Source: Natrarchaeobius halalkaliphilus
GTDB taxonomy: Archaea; Halobacteriota; Halobacteria; Halobacteriales; Natrialbaceae
DNA length: 64,000 nt
Assembly (NCBI RefSeq): GCF_003841485.1
Contig: NZ_REFY01000001.1
Location: 186,001-250,000, forward strand
Direction of reading: 5' to 3'
This document shows positions 1 through 8,749 of this stretch, in pieces (position 1 is the stretch's first letter; every line of letters starts with the position of its first letter). The notes under the pieces are model-generated. The model was not told the origin of the DNA, made no database searches, and was given only the letters and a program-made list of their open reading frames with translations. The position numbers and the translations under genes are program-made.

Positions 1-168
1 TTCCTGTTCCGTAATTATGCCTTTGAAACTGATGACCCCTCGGCATACACCCTGATCCAGACTTTCGAAGACGAGTTTGGCTATGAGGTCTCTGGATCGC
101 AGTTTACCACTCTGTATCAAACCGGCGATACGAGTATCAACGCGGACTCATTCGAACGATATGACTGA
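1..168 (+). CDS. C-terminal end of an unrecognised protein (partial)
   Basis: Frame 1 is open from the first base to a TGA at 166-168 and gives about 55 residues rich in aromatic and acidic amino acids, ending DSFERYD. The gene starts outside the window. Its stop overlaps the ATG at 161 of the next gene by eight bases (ATGACTGA), which points to translational coupling and a shared operon. I recognise no family in this tail, so its role can only be guessed from its neighbour. Confidence 0.6.
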   Translation, partial: FLFRNYAFETDDPSAYTLIQTFEDEFGYEVSGSQFTTLYQTGDTSINADSFERYD

Positions 169-2140
169 CGAAAAACTTGACCTGTCGGGAACCAACCCGC
201 ACCGATCGGCAGCACCGGTTCGGCAATTGGATGCGACCGATTTAGACATCGCGACGCCTGCTACGCAGTCAGATGAGGAAACTGATATCTGGCGTGAGCT
301 TCGCGACGCAATCGACGCTATCTCCACAGACGGTGTCCGAGCCGTAGTAGCAACCGATGACGCAACAATCACGACCTCGATAGACATTCAGGAAGGATCA
401 TCCCGACCGGTACATGCCATCGAACTTGGTGTCTGGAAGGCGTATTCGGAAACCAGTTCTCCGATAACTCACGTACTAGTTCAGGCGGATGATGATTACA
501 CGCCCTGTGGTCGGTGCGTGCAGACGGTACTCGACTACTCGAACGACGCTCTCGTTCGTGTCATGGATCCCTCAGGAGAGACATACGATGAGCTCTCTCT
601 TGATCAGGGATCGCTATTGAGTGTGGGCAGAGGACCAAACGAGGACGGCGACCACCAAGACACCGATAATGATGGTGCTTCCGGAGAAGAAGAATCAGAC
701 TCGATGCCAATACCCGAGACACCACCGTTTATCGACATCGAGGTAAGTGACGACGTGGGGATAGAGTACGTCAGGCTGAACGCACCGGTGTATCACCTCA
801 AATACGAAACCTACGACCAGACATTCTGCGGGACGGACTTAACCCACCGTGAAACGGTCAGTAGCACCGAGGCACCGACTCTTTTGGATCCATGTCTGCG
901 CTGCCATGGTGAAACAAGCCAGCAGACAGTTGAAGAACAGCGCACCGAACTCCGGGCCCAACTCGCCGAGCAACTCAACCCCGTCCGTGCAACCGAGGAA
1001 GATGCAGCGTCATTCGATGATGATGAGCTGGCTGCGATTCTAAAGCACTTGCCCGTTGAGGTGCCAACGGGAGGGGACGATGCGGTTGCACTTCGGAGTC
1101 GACTCTCTCAGGCCATTGTAGATGTCCATGACGATCAGGAGAATCCCTCCACGTTTTCTCGAGAAGAGATGCAGGCTCTTCTAGCTGCTCTTGATGGCGA
1201 GGGTACTATCTCCGATGACCCACATCTACTTGTGCACACCTCCGACGGGCGTGTCGCCCGAGTTGCCCTGTCGCATCTGAGTCTACAACGTCGTGCGGGT
1301 AAAGGAGAGTTGGCGCTCTCACTGTCAGACAGTGAGGTACCTACCGCTACACTTGCTATGAGTCCTCGTGATCAACTATACGTATTCACTAACCTTGGAC
1401 AAGTGCATCAGGCCGATGCATACCAGGTCCCTTCGGTCAGTCGCGGTGGCGAACCATCACCGCTTTCGGAGATCCTCGACCTCAATGAAGACGAGACATT
1501 GCAGGCTGCCTTCACGTGTCGTAATCTCAACTCTCACGATTACGTAATCCTCGGAAGCAGAGACGGATACATTAAGCGTACGAAGACGGCGGACTTCAAA
1601 AACATCCATCGTGGCGGGATTCGAGCAGCTGAGCTAGAGGGGGATGACGTACTGAGAGAAGCCTGCTTGATGAATGACGGCCGGGACCTACTGATGACCA
1701 CACAGTACGGGCGGGCTATTAGATTCGATGGAGGCGACGTTCGGCCGATGGGCCGCGAGGCGCGTGGTGTCAAAGGAATTGAATTAGACGATGGTGATGA
1801 AGTAGTAACAGTCAATGTTGTTAATACCCAGGCCAAGCCTGAAGTTCTCACAGTCACGGAGGAAGGATACGGGAAGCGAACATCTATCACTGACTACCGA
1901 AAGCAAAGCCGAAACGGTCGAGGGCTGCTTGACATTTCAACAGATGATCGAAACGGTCCCGTTGTGGCTGTTGAGATGACTGCCTCTGATGATGAGTTCG
2001 TCACGATGAGTGAGGCAGGCCGTACGATTCATGCTACCGTCGATGACATTTCTGTCCTAGGGCGTAACACGATGGGGGTTGAAATTATGCGGCTGAATTC
2101 GGATGACCAGTTATCAAATCTATCTGTCTTCAATAACTGA
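161..2140 (+). CDS. Cytidine-deaminase-like domain fused to a GyrA C-terminal pinwheel
   Basis: A 659-residue protein. ATG 161 is preferred over an earlier in-frame start because it overlaps the upstream stop. Residues about 45-150 follow the order of a cytidine deaminase: strand, strand, helix with H85-A-I-E88, strand, then P115-C116-G-R-C119 and a helix. The usual signature is (C/H)AE, so the glutamate sits one residue late and activity is doubtful. C223 and the C245-x2-C248 pair may form a zinc site. Residues about 345-655 match the repeated blades of the DNA gyrase A C-terminal domain. They include a GyrA-box-like QRRAGKG at 376-382, the motif by which GyrA wraps DNA. There is no gyrase breakage-reunion domain and no catalytic tyrosine region, so this is not a gyrase. 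It probably binds or bends DNA; its cellular role is unknown. The family calls are by eye. Confidence 0.75.
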   Translation: MTDEKLDLSGTNPHRSAAPVRQLDATDLDIATPATQSDEETDIWRELRDAIDAISTDGVRAVVATDDATITTSIDIQEGSSRPVHAIELGVWKAYSETSSPITHVLVQADDDYTPCGRCVQTVLDYSNDALVRVMDPSGETYDELSLDQGSLLSVGRGPNEDGDHQDTDNDGASGEEESDSMPIPETPPFIDIEVSDDVGIEYVRLNAPVYHLKYETYDQTFCGTDLTHRETVSSTEAPTLLDPCLRCHGETSQQTVEEQRTELRAQLAEQLNPVRATEEDAASFDDDELAAILKHLPVEVPTGGDDAVALRSRLSQAIVDVHDDQENPSTFSREEMQALLAALDGEGTISDDPHLLVHTSDGRVARVALSHLSLQRRAGKGELALSLSDSEVPTATLAMSPRDQLYVFTNLGQVHQADAYQVPSVSRGGEPSPLSEILDLNEDETLQAAFTCRNLNSHDYVILGSRDGYIKRTKTADFKNIHRGGIRAAELEGDDVLREACLMNDGRDLLMTTQYGRAIRFDGGDVRPMGREARGVKGIELDDGDEVVTVNVVNTQAKPEVLTVTEEGYGKRTSITDYRKQSRNGRGLLDISTDDRNGPVVAVEMTASDDEFVTMSEAGRTIHATVDDISVLGRNTMGVEIMRLNSDDQLSNLSVFNN

Positions 2141-2256
2141 TAGTTGCCATCTAAACAGCGGCCGTGTATATTGCTACAGATGAGTCGAGGTTCGAGAAAG
2201 GGTAGCCGGTCTGATCTAAACACACTCTAAATGTGGAGTTTTTGCCTAAATTCCAG

Positions 2257-2650
2257 GCAGGGACCTAATAGAATTCATGGTGTGATACTGTCTCGAGTTA
2301 GGAAATTATGACCGATGGCCGCCGGACGTCCACCAATTGATCCTACGATGGAATCGAGAATCGCTCGGAGATTCTTTCGATTTCCTCTCTCTACTGGGCG
2401 GGTCCGACGCAGAAGATGAAGGGCGTCTACTGAAAGGATTATTAATTGGAGTCTCACCAACACGAACACGGAGGAGCAAAGCGCCGTCAAACATCACCTT
2501 AATTTCATGGTGTGAATCGGTCTGATCGAGGGGAGGGTCGACCGTTTTAAAATCACACGGGTCGGCAAATACTATCTGAGGGATCATGAGCCGCTAGTCC
2601 TCTATAACTGCCTCCGTACCCGAGTCAAAGGCTTTGTCTACAGTATTGAA
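2257..2650 (+). pseudogene. Decayed copy of the 5' end of the large McrB-like gene
   Basis: The stretch, with a former ATG at 2308, aligns base for base with about 27490-27885, which is the leader and first ~115 codons of the large McrB-like gene. The copy is broken. A TGA replaces CGA at the eleventh codon, one base is lost near 2370, and further changes follow. Shared blocks include CTGTCTCGAGTTAGGAAA just before both ATGs. The homology stops at about 2640-2650. The copy lies in the same orientation as the intact gene, 25.2 kb upstream of it, so the two form a long imperfect direct repeat around most of the island. Confidence 0.85.
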
Positions 2651-2704
2651 ATTTCTTCGCGAATATTGTTGCTGTCTTTGTTCAAAGGCAAGTGTTCTGT
2701 AGAT

Positions 2705-2950
2705 CTACATAGCGTTAGAGGTCGACGTATGACCAGGATACCACCAAACCATTCCTCGAGCACCAACTTTCTTGCTGTCAAGTACTCCTTCTCGCTCGAG
2801 TTTCTCCAACCGATCTCGAACACCTCGATGCGTGATATCAAAATTCGAAGCCACTTCTGACGTAGTCAGAACGGGATCAGAACTCGAACGAAAGACGTCG
2901 AGGATATCGTCATCAGTGACTGTAGGTTTCCGACCAGGGCCATCGCTCAT
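2705..2950 (-). CDS. Small winged-helix transcriptional regulator
   Basis: An 81-residue protein beginning MSDGPGRKPTVTDDDIL. It has a helix-turn-helix (TTSEVASNFDITHRGVRDRLEKLEREG) and a short wing ending in WWYPGHT. This compact layout is common in haloarchaea, often near mobile elements. It probably binds DNA as a local repressor or activator. It is transcribed away from the DUF7344-type gene at 3136, and the inverted repeat at 3011-3034 in the shared upstream region is a candidate operator. Its target is not known. Confidence 0.7.
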   Translation of the reverse strand: MSDGPGRKPTVTDDDILDVFRSSSDPVLTTSEVASNFDITHRGVRDRLEKLEREGVLDSKKVGARGMVWWYPGHTSTSNAM

Positions 2951-3010
2951 TATGAAAATCCCTGGTTAGATCGTAGTTAGCCATTTATTCTCTTGAGAGA
3001 ACTAACTATC

Positions 3011-3034
3011 ATTAGTTCTTTCAAAAGAACTAAT
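3011..3034. promoter_or_regulatory. Perfect inverted repeat between divergent regulator genes
   Basis: ATTAGTTCTTT and AAAGAACTAAT are separated by two bases. A third half-site-like AGAACTAA lies just upstream at about 2998-3005. The symmetry and the position between two divergent DNA-binding-protein genes suggest an operator. It could also form a hairpin. Confidence 0.5.
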
Positions 3035-3135
3035 TTGGTGAATGGGTTTGCAAACGTCCATGCGAGAGACCACTTGGAGAATCCCCTTCGGAGCACAGCC
3101 GACCCGCTCTCCCAGGTCCAATCAACGAATTCATT

Positions 3136-3507
3136 ATGGGACGTAACAACTGCGGTGACGACTATCTCTCGAGGGTGTATCACTCTCTCAGAGCGCCACG
3201 ACGCCGTTATGTGATTGAGTTGGTTGCAGAGAGCGATAACGACCTCTCGGTTCGCACGCTCGCTCGAGAAATCGCTGCTCGAGAACAAGATGTCCCAATG
3301 GACTGTGCAACCGGTGAACCGTACCGCAATGTATACAACGCGCTCTCCCAGACGCATCTATCGACGCTTTCGGACACCGATGTTATCATCTATGACCCCG
3401 AGCGCCAGACCGTTGCTCCAGGCCCAAATCTCACAATAACTCTCCTCCTAAGCAATCTTAATCAAGCTGCGTTTCAGACGCTTTGGAACCCCGAGGAGGG
3501 GAGGTGA
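3136..3507 (+). CDS. DUF7344-type helix-turn-helix protein
   Basis: A 123-residue protein with the haloarchaeal DUF7344 pattern. YHSLRAPRRRYVIELV is followed by a basic helix region, then by NVYNALSQTHLSTLSDTDVIIYD, which matches the family's VY..L.QTHLP.L...GVI.YD. These are small winged-helix proteins, probably regulatory. Two more members lie in this window (42574 and 58941). It is divergent from the regulator at 2950. Confidence 0.7.
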   Translation: MGRNNCGDDYLSRVYHSLRAPRRRYVIELVAESDNDLSVRTLAREIAAREQDVPMDCATGEPYRNVYNALSQTHLSTLSDTDVIIYDPERQTVAPGPNLTITLLLSNLNQAAFQTLWNPEEGR

Positions 3508-3652
3508 TCAATCTAAAGTGGCTCCGTAAAATCCTCTCTGGGGCTGTGAGCTCCTTGGAACGGCATACATAGATTTGCCTGAGAAGCAGGGTATTAGATA
3601 ATATATTTTGGGTGGAGAAAGAGATATATGGGCTAGCCCCGTTGATGGAAGT

Positions 3653-4171
3653 ATGACAGACAACACACGTCGCGAGGGCCCACCCCCATTCGATAGACCA
3701 TTCGAGGGTGAGGACACGAAGCAGCGCGTATACGGGACGGTGTTACACGCTCGAGAGCCGATGACGGCCGCTGAGATTGCCGAGCAAGCAGACTGTTCGG
3801 CGGAGTCGGCACGGACCCATTTGTCGTTCTACGCTGACCTCGGTATCGTTATTCGGCATGAAGGGCGACCAGTCAGGTACGAGCGCAACGATGACTACTT
3901 CGAGTGGCGTCGAGTGAACGAGTTAGCGCGGGAGAATACCGTCGACGAGTTGCAGGCCCGTGTCTCAGCGCTGACCGATCGAATTGAGGAGTATCGCGAC
4001 GAATACGACGTCGATTCACCCGCCGAGGTCGACGTCCTCGAGTTCGACGCGGCGCGGATCGACGATGTGTATGTCGAACTCGGTGATTGGGCCACCGCTA
4101 TTGAGGAGCGCCGTCATCACGAACGTGCCCGGAGAAAGGCCGCCAGTTCAACGACTCCGTCCCACAGCTGA
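3653..4171 (+). CDS. DUF7342-type HTH protein, probable antitoxin-like partner
   Basis: A 172-residue protein from ATG 3653 (MTDNTRREGPPPFDRPF). An earlier in-frame start at 3608 adds 15 residues that do not look like the family. The N-terminal half is a winged helix (MTAAEIAEQADCSAESARTHL). The C-terminal half is a charged helix ending in LGDWATAIEERRHHERARRK. In haloarchaea this family is usually followed by a small DUF6516/TumE-like gene, as here, one base after the stop. The pair may be a toxin-antitoxin module with this gene as antitoxin/regulator; that role is inferred. Confidence 0.7.
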   Translation: MTDNTRREGPPPFDRPFEGEDTKQRVYGTVLHAREPMTAAEIAEQADCSAESARTHLSFYADLGIVIRHEGRPVRYERNDDYFEWRRVNELARENTVDELQARVSALTDRIEEYRDEYDVDSPAEVDVLEFDAARIDDVYVELGDWATAIEERRHHERARRKAASSTTPSHS

Positions 4172-4172
4172 C

Positions 4173-4604
4173 ATGGTACCAGTGAATGACGGTCGGAGCC
4201 CTGCGCCAATCGACCGATCGGTGTTAGAGCGACTTCGATCCCAATTTCTCGGCAGCCGTATGTTTCAATCGGCAGAAATCGTTACAGCTGGAAAGCTACA
4301 CCTTCGTGTCGATCTGTCCGACGAGTACTACCCGAACGAGGTATCCGCTCGTCTCGAGATCCGCTGGTACCGCAACGACGAATTTAACGTTCACTATCAG
4401 GAGGAACGACAAGATAGTGCGTGGAAGTGTCGATGGGATCGGCATCCAAACGTACACAACTCGAGAGATCACTTCCATCTGCCGCCGACTTCGAGTCGCA
4501 GTGACGCACAAAACGAGCAGTGGCCAGTTGACCATCGCGACGTGAGCCGTCTCGTCCTCAACCGCATCGAGGAGCGAATCGAAGTTTTGTGGGAGCAACA
4601 ATAG
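4173..4604 (+). CDS. TumE-like (DUF6516) small protein, possible toxin
   Basis: A 143-residue protein starting at ATG 4173, one base after the previous stop. The core RLEIRWYRNDEFNVHYQEE, then WKCRWDRHPNVHNSRDHFH and a C-terminal helix VSRLVLNRIEERIEVLW, resembles the TumE/DUF6516 family, in which a strand-rich core carries RWD...H..HFH. TumE proteins act as toxins in bacteria. Here the tight coupling to an HTH gene supports a toxin-antitoxin reading, but the biochemical target is unknown. Confidence 0.55.
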   Translation: MVPVNDGRSPAPIDRSVLERLRSQFLGSRMFQSAEIVTAGKLHLRVDLSDEYYPNEVSARLEIRWYRNDEFNVHYQEERQDSAWKCRWDRHPNVHNSRDHFHLPPTSSRSDAQNEQWPVDHRDVSRLVLNRIEERIEVLWEQQ

Positions 4605-5147
4605 AAAGGGAGTCGAACGCTGTTGAAATCCCTCTTTGGCGTCGCCAACGAATGCACCGTCGCGCGTCTGCTGATGCTCAGCACTTCCGACATCTGGTTG
4701 CGGGAACACCCGCTGGAGGGTCTGTTGAAACCCTTAGTCGGTGATAGGTTTTAGGAGTTGTGCTGAATACATAGCGCATAGTCAGCATGACAAACTCCGT
4801 AGAAATCATGTTCTCTTCCAACCGTCGCGGTGACGTGTTAATCAATGTCTCTCTCTCTATCTATTCCTCGCCTCACCACGTACTGGTGGTGACTATGTTG
4901 AGCAACACCGCGGCAGTTCCGACCGCGACCGTGACGAGCGAAACCGACTGTTCCGCCCACTGGTTCGTTGGCACGCTCACTCGGGTCAAGGTCAACCAAC
5001 TGGGCCAATCGGAACGACCGCGTGTTCGAGATCACCGTGACGAATGAGGTTGCTGAGTTGTGAGCCGGTCAAATTGAGCCGTATAGGGTTGGATGCTTAT
5101 ATGCTATCATAAATATTTTATATTTGAGATGTATTCGTCAATTCATC
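4605..5147. other. Intergenic stretch with IS-like and coding debris
   Basis: No intact gene is seen. At 4725-4760 there is a block around TGAAACCCTTAGTCGGTGATAGG, weakly echoed at about 19196-19220 (TGAAACCTTAGTCGCTAAA). At 4760-4777 lies a copy of the island's recurring end-like motif (reverse complement GCGCTATGTATTCAGCAC). Between 4787 and 5047 are short frames that read as decayed coding sequence but match nothing I know. The last 100 bases are AT-rich and probably hold the mcrB promoter. Confidence 0.4.
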
Positions 5148-7466
5148 ATGAGTTCCTCTGAACAACGAACTAAGCTAACTCTCTTCTCAAGCACTTCCAC
5201 CGGGAAGTTGAAAAAGACGACACAAGTATTGCACTGTATTCGAGAGTATGGTCCTGACCTTTCTGAGGTGAAAGAGAGATATCAAAGAGAGTCTGGCACT
5301 AACACGAAATTAGCAGGCACTTGGATTGAGCAGTTGCAGGAGTTGGGTGTCGTCAGTACTGACTACAGTGTAGAAAGGATTCGGCTCACCGACCAGGGCG
5401 TAGATATTTTAGAATGGAGGAATAGCCCTTCGAAGGAACCGGTCCCCCTGTCAATGGTAAGGGCATTCGCAGAAACGTACGTTGGTTTCTATGATACGAT
5501 TGCACTTTTATCTGTAATCCCCGCAAGGGTAAGTCAGGTCAAGGAACTATTGAATACTCTGTATGACCTAAACTTAGAATCAAATACTCAGGCAAAGCAA
5601 CGTGTAGGCTGGCTCTTGTCGATGGACCTAGCAAAAAGGAACTCTGGTCATGAATATTCACTAACAGAACGTGGCCACGATGTGTATGAGGATTTTCAAA
5701 CAGAAATTGGACCCCCAGAGGCTTCTTCATTACTAGTTCCAGGTGAGGCGGGACAAAGTAGCACCACTGGTGAGGTTGTTGATTCCGGCCCCACTACTAA
5801 TGCAGATCCTAAGTCAGGAACTAGAAATTCGACTCCCGATGAGACCATCGACCTCCCCTTTCTCGAGGACAGACCACGCAAGGTAGTTTCAATTCACGTA
5901 GCTAAGTCTGATGGAACAGATGAGCGTTACGAACGGACCGTCGGAACGGATGTCACAATTGATGCGGCAGAGCCGCTTCCTCACAAAGAATATCAGAATA
6001 AAGCTGTACGGTATTGGAGTTGCGACCCAAAGCGAGAAGAACAGGTCGGAGACCTCGGGAGGGGGGACGTCGTACTGTTCCACCACCATGATGAGGGGTA
6101 TTTGTCCAGCGCCACAGTGCTCGACACCTTCCGAGGCAAAATGCAGGATACTGAGCATGAGCTCCATGTTCTATTTGAAGAAGTGTGCGAAGCTGCTGTT
6201 GAACGGGATGACCTATTCGAGGTTTATGGGTGGAGGTCACACCCAACTTCCCACTGGGCACGCATAGACCAGAAGGATAACGCTGCAATCTTAGATCAGT
6301 ACGAATCGATAGACGAATTCATCAGTGACACGAAAGGAACTGTTCAATTCAATTACTGGTCTTATCAGAATTGGTCGATCAAGCAAGACTTTGCGCGGCA
6401 GCTCAGTCGTCAGCTTCAGCGGAAAGGTCAGGTGATTCTATATGGCCCTCCCGGGACTGGGAAAACGTTCGTCGGTGAGGCATTCGCAAAGTGGTGGACC
6501 GGGAAGCAGACAGAAACGAACCCAACGACATATCAAACGGAGTCTGTCACCTTCCATCCTGCATTCTCCTATGAGGACTTCATCGAGGGGTACTCAGTCA
6601 TCGGTGGTGACAATGAAGAACCAACCAACGGGACAGATGAGGCACGTAGCGATACCTCCGTCAAGTCACCGTACGGTCTGAAACGTGGGGTATTCAAGCA
6701 GTTTTGCCGCACAGCTTCTCGAGCGCTGGATGCCACGCCAGACGGCCGGCTCCCACCCCGGTATGTCTTGGTGATCGACGAGTTGAACCGCGGAAACGTC
6801 CCTCAAATATTCGGCGAGATCATCACTCTTCTCGAGAAGGATAAGCGGGGAAGCAACCGCCAACTCTCACAGTCCGGTCAAGAGTTTGAGGTCCCAGAGA
6901 ATGTCTATATCATTGCAACGATGAACACCGCTGACCAGTCCATCTCGAAGCTTGACGCTGCATTGCGACGTCGGTTTGCAGCGATGTCCCTCGCCCCTGA
7001 GTACGATACGCTGTACGACTCCATAGAAGAGTTTCCGGATAACAAGCAGGATGCAGCGGAACTCGTCGGTTCATCACGGAACGATGCTGAAGCAATGATT
7101 GCTGCATCAGTGTTAGCACTCGAAATCATCAACAAGAAGATCACCGCTGTGCGAGGTCTGGGGAAGGGAAAACGAATCGGGCACGCCTATCTCCACCCAG
7201 ATGTCTGGATGACATCAAACGGAGACACCTCGACAGACACCGAATTAGCCGATGTATGGCGCTATGATATCCTGCCACTACTCGAGGAGTATTTCTTCGA
7301 TGACCTTGAGCAGTTGGAGCAGCGGGTGTTCGAAGGTGACGCAGAGTTCGTCAAGGAGGGGACGAACGATGTGCTCAAACTCACTCCAAGTGATCTTAAG
7401 GAGAATCTCCGTATGTTCGTGATGGACAATCAACACGAGATCGATATCGAGTTCGAAACTGAATGA
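5148..7466 (+). CDS. mcrB: McrB-type AAA+ GTPase of a type IV restriction system (system 1)
   Basis: A 772-residue protein from ATG 5148 (MSSSEQRTKL). It should assemble as a hexameric NTP-driven motor that recognises modified DNA and drives the McrC nuclease. Two winged-helix-like repeats occupy about residues 15-190. A linker follows, then a beta-rich PUA/EVE-like segment (about 250-400) that probably reads the modified base. The motor has Walker A GPPGTGKT (about 433-440), Walker B LVIDELNRGN (about 541), and MNTAD (about 590), which fits the McrB MNxxD GTP signature. An ALRRRF arginine-finger region follows. It overlaps mcrC by four bases (ATGA). The modification recognised cannot be read from the sequence. 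Confidence 0.88.
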   Translation: MSSSEQRTKLTLFSSTSTGKLKKTTQVLHCIREYGPDLSEVKERYQRESGTNTKLAGTWIEQLQELGVVSTDYSVERIRLTDQGVDILEWRNSPSKEPVPLSMVRAFAETYVGFYDTIALLSVIPARVSQVKELLNTLYDLNLESNTQAKQRVGWLLSMDLAKRNSGHEYSLTERGHDVYEDFQTEIGPPEASSLLVPGEAGQSSTTGEVVDSGPTTNADPKSGTRNSTPDETIDLPFLEDRPRKVVSIHVAKSDGTDERYERTVGTDVTIDAAEPLPHKEYQNKAVRYWSCDPKREEQVGDLGRGDVVLFHHHDEGYLSSATVLDTFRGKMQDTEHELHVLFEEVCEAAVERDDLFEVYGWRSHPTSHWARIDQKDNAAILDQYESIDEFISDTKGTVQFNYWSYQNWSIKQDFARQLSRQLQRKGQVILYGPPGTGKTFVGEAFAKWWTGKQTETNPTTYQTESVTFHPAFSYEDFIEGYSVIGGDNEEPTNGTDEARSDTSVKSPYGLKRGVFKQFCRTASRALDATPDGRLPPRYVLVIDELNRGNVPQIFGEIITLLEKDKRGSNRQLSQSGQEFEVPENVYIIATMNTADQSISKLDAALRRRFAAMSLAPEYDTLYDSIEEFPDNKQDAAELVGSSRNDAEAMIAASVLALEIINKKITAVRGLGKGKRIGHAYLHPDVWMTSNGDTSTDTELADVWRYDILPLLEEYFFDDLEQLEQRVFEGDAEFVKEGTNDVLKLTPSDLKENLRMFVMDNQHEIDIEFETE

Positions 7467-8749
7467 GTTCGAACCCAGATGAGGGCGAGGATGTAATCAC
7501 ACTCGAAGAGCGGAGCGAGACAGATCTGTCTGATTGCGGACTCAAAGATGATGATTTTCACTTCTTAGAGGAACTGGAGCACATCTCAAGCGCATCAATT
7601 ACTAAGCAAAAAGTTGAGATCGGCCCCTACATCGGGCACATCGGCCTTCCGAGCGGAGCGTTTCTCGAAGTGCTCCCGAAAAGCTCGCTTGACGGATTCA
7701 AACCTCTCTATTTCCTTGCGAAGGCTGGTCGAATAAGTGAGGAACTCGTCACCGGCTCGCAGGAAATTGGCTTCTCCGTCGGAGAGTCATTCATTGAGGT
7801 CGTTGGAGAGGTCTATGCAGAAGAGGTTAATCGGCTTCTCCAAGCTGGTATTCACAAGCAGTATGTTCCACGCCAGGCAGCAACAAATCACGTGAAGGGA
7901 AGGCTACGTGTTGCTGAGCAACTTTCCAAGCAAGAGCCGTATGCGACATCGTTCGAGAGCCAATTCAATGATCTCACGGCAGATATTCCACTGAACCAAC
8001 TCATTCTATTTGCGGCCGTTGAGGTGGCACGAAAGATTTCTGATAAGAGGGTTGAACGGCGACTGCAGCGTCAAATCTCGGACCTCCAACGAGTGGTGTC
8101 ACTGCCTCGTACCGCTCCTCATCCCAGTCAAATCACGCTGACCAGGGAAACACAGATGTATAAGCCGATTGTGAAATTCGCTGAGCAGATACTCAACGAG
8201 ACGTATATCGACACATTTGGCCAACGGGCTCGCCTCCTACAGTCAGTCTTGATCAACACTGAGACACTGTTCGAAGAGGTCGTTTATTCATTCGTAGCAG
8301 ATCTCATTCGCGGATCTAGATACATCATCCAGGGAGACGGCGATCCAGAATCATCAGTCAAGCGTGACATCGGACATTTATTGCGAGATAAGTTCGGCAA
8401 TGGCCTACAGGGAATGCAGCCAGACGTGTTCCTTCGGAGCCGAGGAAATCCCGTGTGGGTTGCTGATGCAAAATGGAGAGAGGATAGCTCGCCAAAACGG
8501 AATAATCTCTATCAGGTGACAAGCTATCAGCGGAAAGTGGGTGGGCCCGCAATCATGTTCTATCCAGAGCAGGGGGGACAAATCGAGACCGTGTACGAAC
8601 TCTCGGATGATGAGTACGACGACAGCTCGATTACCGAATTGCGTGTCGTAGAAGTCCCGCTTGGTGGGGAGAGCTATGAGGAGTTCGAGACGAAGGCGCA
8701 AAACAAGATTCGGACAGCCATGCAAGCCCAACTACCAGGACTAGCATAG
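7463..8749 (+). CDS. mcrC: McrC-type nuclease subunit (system 1)
   Basis: A 428-residue partner of the upstream McrB, joined by an ATGA overlap. The N-terminal part has the McrC pattern IGPYIGHIGLPSGAFLEVLPK. The middle has the family's NHVKGRLRVAEQL and the NDLTADIPLNQLILFA helix. The C-terminal nuclease is of the PD-(D/E)XK kind: the Asp of MQPDVFL near residue 319, then VADAKW near 333, in which the usual ExK acid is Asp, and a following Q-rich helix. McrC binds the McrB ring and cuts DNA. The length is normal and the frame intact, so the pair is probably functional. Confidence 0.87.
   Translation: MSSNPDEGEDVITLEERSETDLSDCGLKDDDFHFLEELEHISSASITKQKVEIGPYIGHIGLPSGAFLEVLPKSSLDGFKPLYFLAKAGRISEELVTGSQEIGFSVGESFIEVVGEVYAEEVNRLLQAGIHKQYVPRQAATNHVKGRLRVAEQLSKQEPYATSFESQFNDLTADIPLNQLILFAAVEVARKISDKRVERRLQRQISDLQRVVSLPRTAPHPSQITLTRETQMYKPIVKFAEQILNETYIDTFGQRARLLQSVLINTETLFEEVVYSFVADLIRGSRYIIQGDGDPESSVKRDIGHLLRDKFGNGLQGMQPDVFLRSRGNPVWVADAKWREDSSPKRNNLYQVTSYQRKVGGPAIMFYPEQGGQIETVYELSDDEYDDSSITELRVVEVPLGGESYEEFETKAQNKIRTAMQAQLPGLA

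Noticed and set aside
161-2140. A complete gyrase A or topoisomerase VI subunit
   Set aside because: Only the C-terminal pinwheel is present; no breakage-reunion domain, and no GyrB neighbour.
4787-5047. Small protein of 86 residues
   Set aside because: The text changes character along its length and lacks a family pattern; it reads as mixed debris rather than a gene.
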